31,833 nt of DNA from Nemertoderma westbladi. Taxonomy: Eukaryota > Xenacoelomorpha > Nemertodermatida > Nemertodermatidae. The position numbers and the translations under genes are program-made. The notes under the pieces were generated by a model that did not search any database, had not been told where the DNA came from, and was given only the letters and a program-made list of their open reading frames with translations. Location of the stretch: positions 1 through 31,833 of the forward strand of contig JAUCBJ010008873.1 in the NCBI GenBank assembly GCA_032718475.1, read 5' to 3'. The stretch's first letter is position 1. Each line of letters starts with the position of its first letter. Shown one piece after another: positions 29,609 to 31,833 of the stretch.

Positions 29609-30484
29609 TGACCTACTATAATACGACCTGGTATGCTGCAGCAGCCCACTAAATTTAGTGGGCCTACTTGATTCTCTTTATAAATAAATGGTTGTTTCTT
29701 AATTACTTCCTACAAGAAGCTTCTAATAACTTAGTTAAATAAAGAAATTAATTAAAGAGAAATCAGGAGTTCTCTACGCTGTCGCTTGTCTGTCCTTTAT
29801 TATGTTTTATGCCTACAACTGTACTGTCACTCACTGTTAGTCAGTTAGTTCAGTAGTTACCGGTATCTGATAGCCTCGGTCCTGTAGTCTATTATGTATT
29901 ACTGTATTATTTCTGTGTAGTGTTATTATTGCATAATTTGCAATAATATGCTGTATTCTGGTATTGGCCATACAGCAATAATACTGTAATAGAGTTGCTG
30001 CACTCGGCCTGTCGACGCAGCCGGTGGCCGGCGTCGAAATATTTTTATTACCTACTGTATTAGGGTACCTATCTGCCTATTGTATTATTACTGTATTATC
30101 GGTAGGCCTAATTATTAATACTTTTTTTACACCTGGCAGCCTGGCTGAGCATTTCACAGAGCCGGCGCAGGATTTTGTGCACCGGGCCACCCCCACCTGG
30201 CGTGGCTTCGCACTGATCCGGCGCAAGATTTTTTGCACCAGGCGCCGCGTTCGGCGCAGGAAATAAAACTTTTCAACAGGGCCCGTACCGCCGTACCTAC
30301 CTGCCTAGCCTACTATATCTACAGACCAGTTTGGCATCAGTTGGACGACATATACACTCCGTCCACCGTCAGTCCGTCCGTTTTTGCCTCTTTGTTATAG
30401 GCTAGGCTTCTATTAGGCCTACCTGATTACACTACCAACTACCAGTAGGCTAAATTTATATTGCTGTATTTAACTAAATATATA
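29609..30484. other. Upstream region of the THAP gene, no other gene
   Basis: It holds a perfect 20-bp palindrome GCCCACTAAATTTAGTGGGC (29644-29663), a GC-rich segment with CGACGCAGCCGGTGGCCGGCGTCG (30014-30037) that can form a hairpin, and two copies of CCGGCGCANGATTTTNTGCACC (about 30163 and 30217). These may be terminal or subterminal parts of the THAP element, but no end is defined. Confidence 0.45.
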
Positions 30485-31833
30485 ATGGTTGGAAAGTGTT
30501 GCGTAGTTGGGTGTAGGTCGGGATATTCGTCAGAAGCTTCGCCAGGAACTGGAACTCCCTCAATGTTTAGTTTCCCGAAACAACCCGATGTGCGGTGCCG
30601 GTGGATCCAGTTTATGTCGAATAGAGCCAGTACAACGACATCGTCTGCCACAGTGACATCGCCATGGGCCCCATCTGATCACTCCAAGGTGTGTATTTTA
30701 CATTTTGAGGATCAATGGATCAACAGGAATGCCCAACGTTTAACGCTAAAATCCGGTGCGTTTCCTTCGATATACCCGGCCTGTATCCCTGTATCCTCTA
30801 TAAAACAAGTAACTCTTGAAAACCCTTGAAACGAGTGTATCAGCGGGATGAGATGGAAGAGTTCAGTAAGAGAACTCGAGTTTTGTCTCTTACTGATATC
30901 CGGTTGTATTTAGAGGCGTCGATTGAGTTTGAGGAGTACGAGGTAAAAGTCAATGAGAATTCCGTGTCGATCTTTAGGTTGATCTTTAGTTTAGGCATTC
31001 CTTCAGTACACGAATGTCTCACTATTGATGACGACCTTCATGTTCACCTTTCCTATGAGGGTGTCCCTCTTCCACTACCATCATGGTTGCGAGCAACTCA
31101 TAACTGTATAATAACATCAACAACTGTTATTTCCGAACTACTCAATTACTGCCGGACTAATAAGGATGAATCTGACTCAGTTATTCGGAGTCTGTTGGCC
31201 TTAAAGTTGTCCAAACCTAAAGGTCGCCCAAAGTACACGGCTGAGCAGATCAGATTCGCATTGCTACTCCGGTACACCTCGGTTAATGCGTATAAGATAC
31301 TCGCAACTCAAGTCCCTCTTCCTTCGCTGAGACTTCTCCGAAGTATTACATCTGGAAACGTAGACTCGATGGCTGCATTAACTGCTCTCAGAACCTCGGG
31401 AAAGATCTCTAACGATGTTGTGTTGATCGTGGATGAGATTATATTGCAACAGCAGGAAATGTATAGCGACGGACATTTATACGGGAAAGATTCTGATTCG
31501 GACAAACTTTACACTGGACTTATGTGTTATATGGTGTCGTCAATGAAACAGTCGATCCCAGTTATTATTCACGCTGTTCCGGTGGTTACTGCCAATAAAG
31601 AGGTTATTAAGACGGGGATTGAGACATGTAGAAAGTTAATATCACAAACTAAATTTAACTTGCTTCCTGTTATTGGTGATAGATAATGCACACGGCAGTT
31701 AACAAGAACATTGTATTTAGAACTGTTGTTAATGTGTTTGGTAACAACAGGTGTATTGATGAGTCACAGTCAGTGCGAGAGGATTCCGTTAAAATATTCA
31801 AAATACGCCAGCGAGAAAAAAAGTGAATGTTTA
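30485..31833 (+). pseudogene. THAP-domain P-element-like transposase, broken into three frames
   Basis: Frame 1 (ATG 30485 to TGA 30829, 114 aa) is a THAP zinc finger: MVGKCCVVGC gives the first cysteines, FSFPKQPDVRCRWIQFM the F-P...W motif, VCILHF the C-x2-H, and GAFPSIYP the terminal AVPTIF-like box. Frame 2 overlaps from 30826 to 31686: GRPKYTAEQIRFALLLRYTS, NAYKILA, PLPSLRLLRSI, LIVDEIILQQQEMY (first catalytic Asp of the RNase H-like fold) and LLPVIGDR, the region of the second Asp. After TAA a third frame goes on with AVNKNIVFRTVVNVFG to about 31823. The family (P element/THAP9) also has a GTP-binding insertion and a C-terminal acidic residue, which would lie beyond the window. The frame changes could be introns or mutations; I see no convincing splice sites at the first. 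Confidence 0.85.

Overview
The window looks like an AT-rich intergenic or heterochromatic stretch of an invertebrate metazoan nuclear genome. It has no bacterial-style operons and no intact host gene that I can identify. It is a dense nest of eukaryotic mobile elements, satellites, foldback elements and relic coding exons with canonical GT-AG introns. The mix (BEL/Pao, piggyBac, two kinds of hAT, P/THAP, a LINE, Penelope-like tails, tRNA-like elements with hammerhead ribozyme motifs) fits a mollusc, cnidarian, echinoderm or basal chordate. I cannot name the species.

Layout: 1-3906 is a satellite of 678 bp, 5.8 apparently identical copies, each carrying a degenerate hammerhead-like core on the minus strand. 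3907-4626 is a two-copy repeat with poly-G runs. 5141-5684 (-) is a hAT relic (ZMYM1/DUF4371-like). 5758-6213 is a foldback element with a perfect 8-bp target duplication. 7184-8352 (+) is a ZBED-type hAT relic. 8620-8785 is a tRNA-like element bearing a complete type I hammerhead ribozyme, and 10961-11119 is a second element of similar architecture. 8939-9668 and 10577-10878 are other broken, probably element-borne genes.

11163-15420 is a large element whose >1 kb arms are inverted copies of each other and flank a three-exon cysteine-rich gene. One arm contains a solo LTR with a 5-bp duplication. A BEL/Pao relic carrying a remnant of the same LTR follows (15418-17469). It is cut at 17470 by a TA-flanked element with 48-bp inverted ends, which itself contains a GGACGTCC minisatellite and a MITE with a 9-bp duplication.

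20434-20833 (-) is the C-terminus of a LINE. 23783-24316 (-) is an open zinc-ribbon ORF, and 24522-25049 (+) is an unidentified ORF with one stop. 26640-28315 (+) is a broken piggyBac transposase with its three aspartates and one intron-like insert flanked by AGGTAA repeats. 28588-29230 is a 0.64-kb palindrome whose arms encode the end of a Penelope-type GIY-YIG domain. 30485 to the right edge is a THAP/P-element-like transposase in two frames.

The genes do not form a pathway: they are independent elements inserted into one another. The strongest candidates for something under-described are the tRNA-like elements with hammerhead ribozymes and inverted ends, and the long-inverted-repeat element with the cysteine-rich gene.
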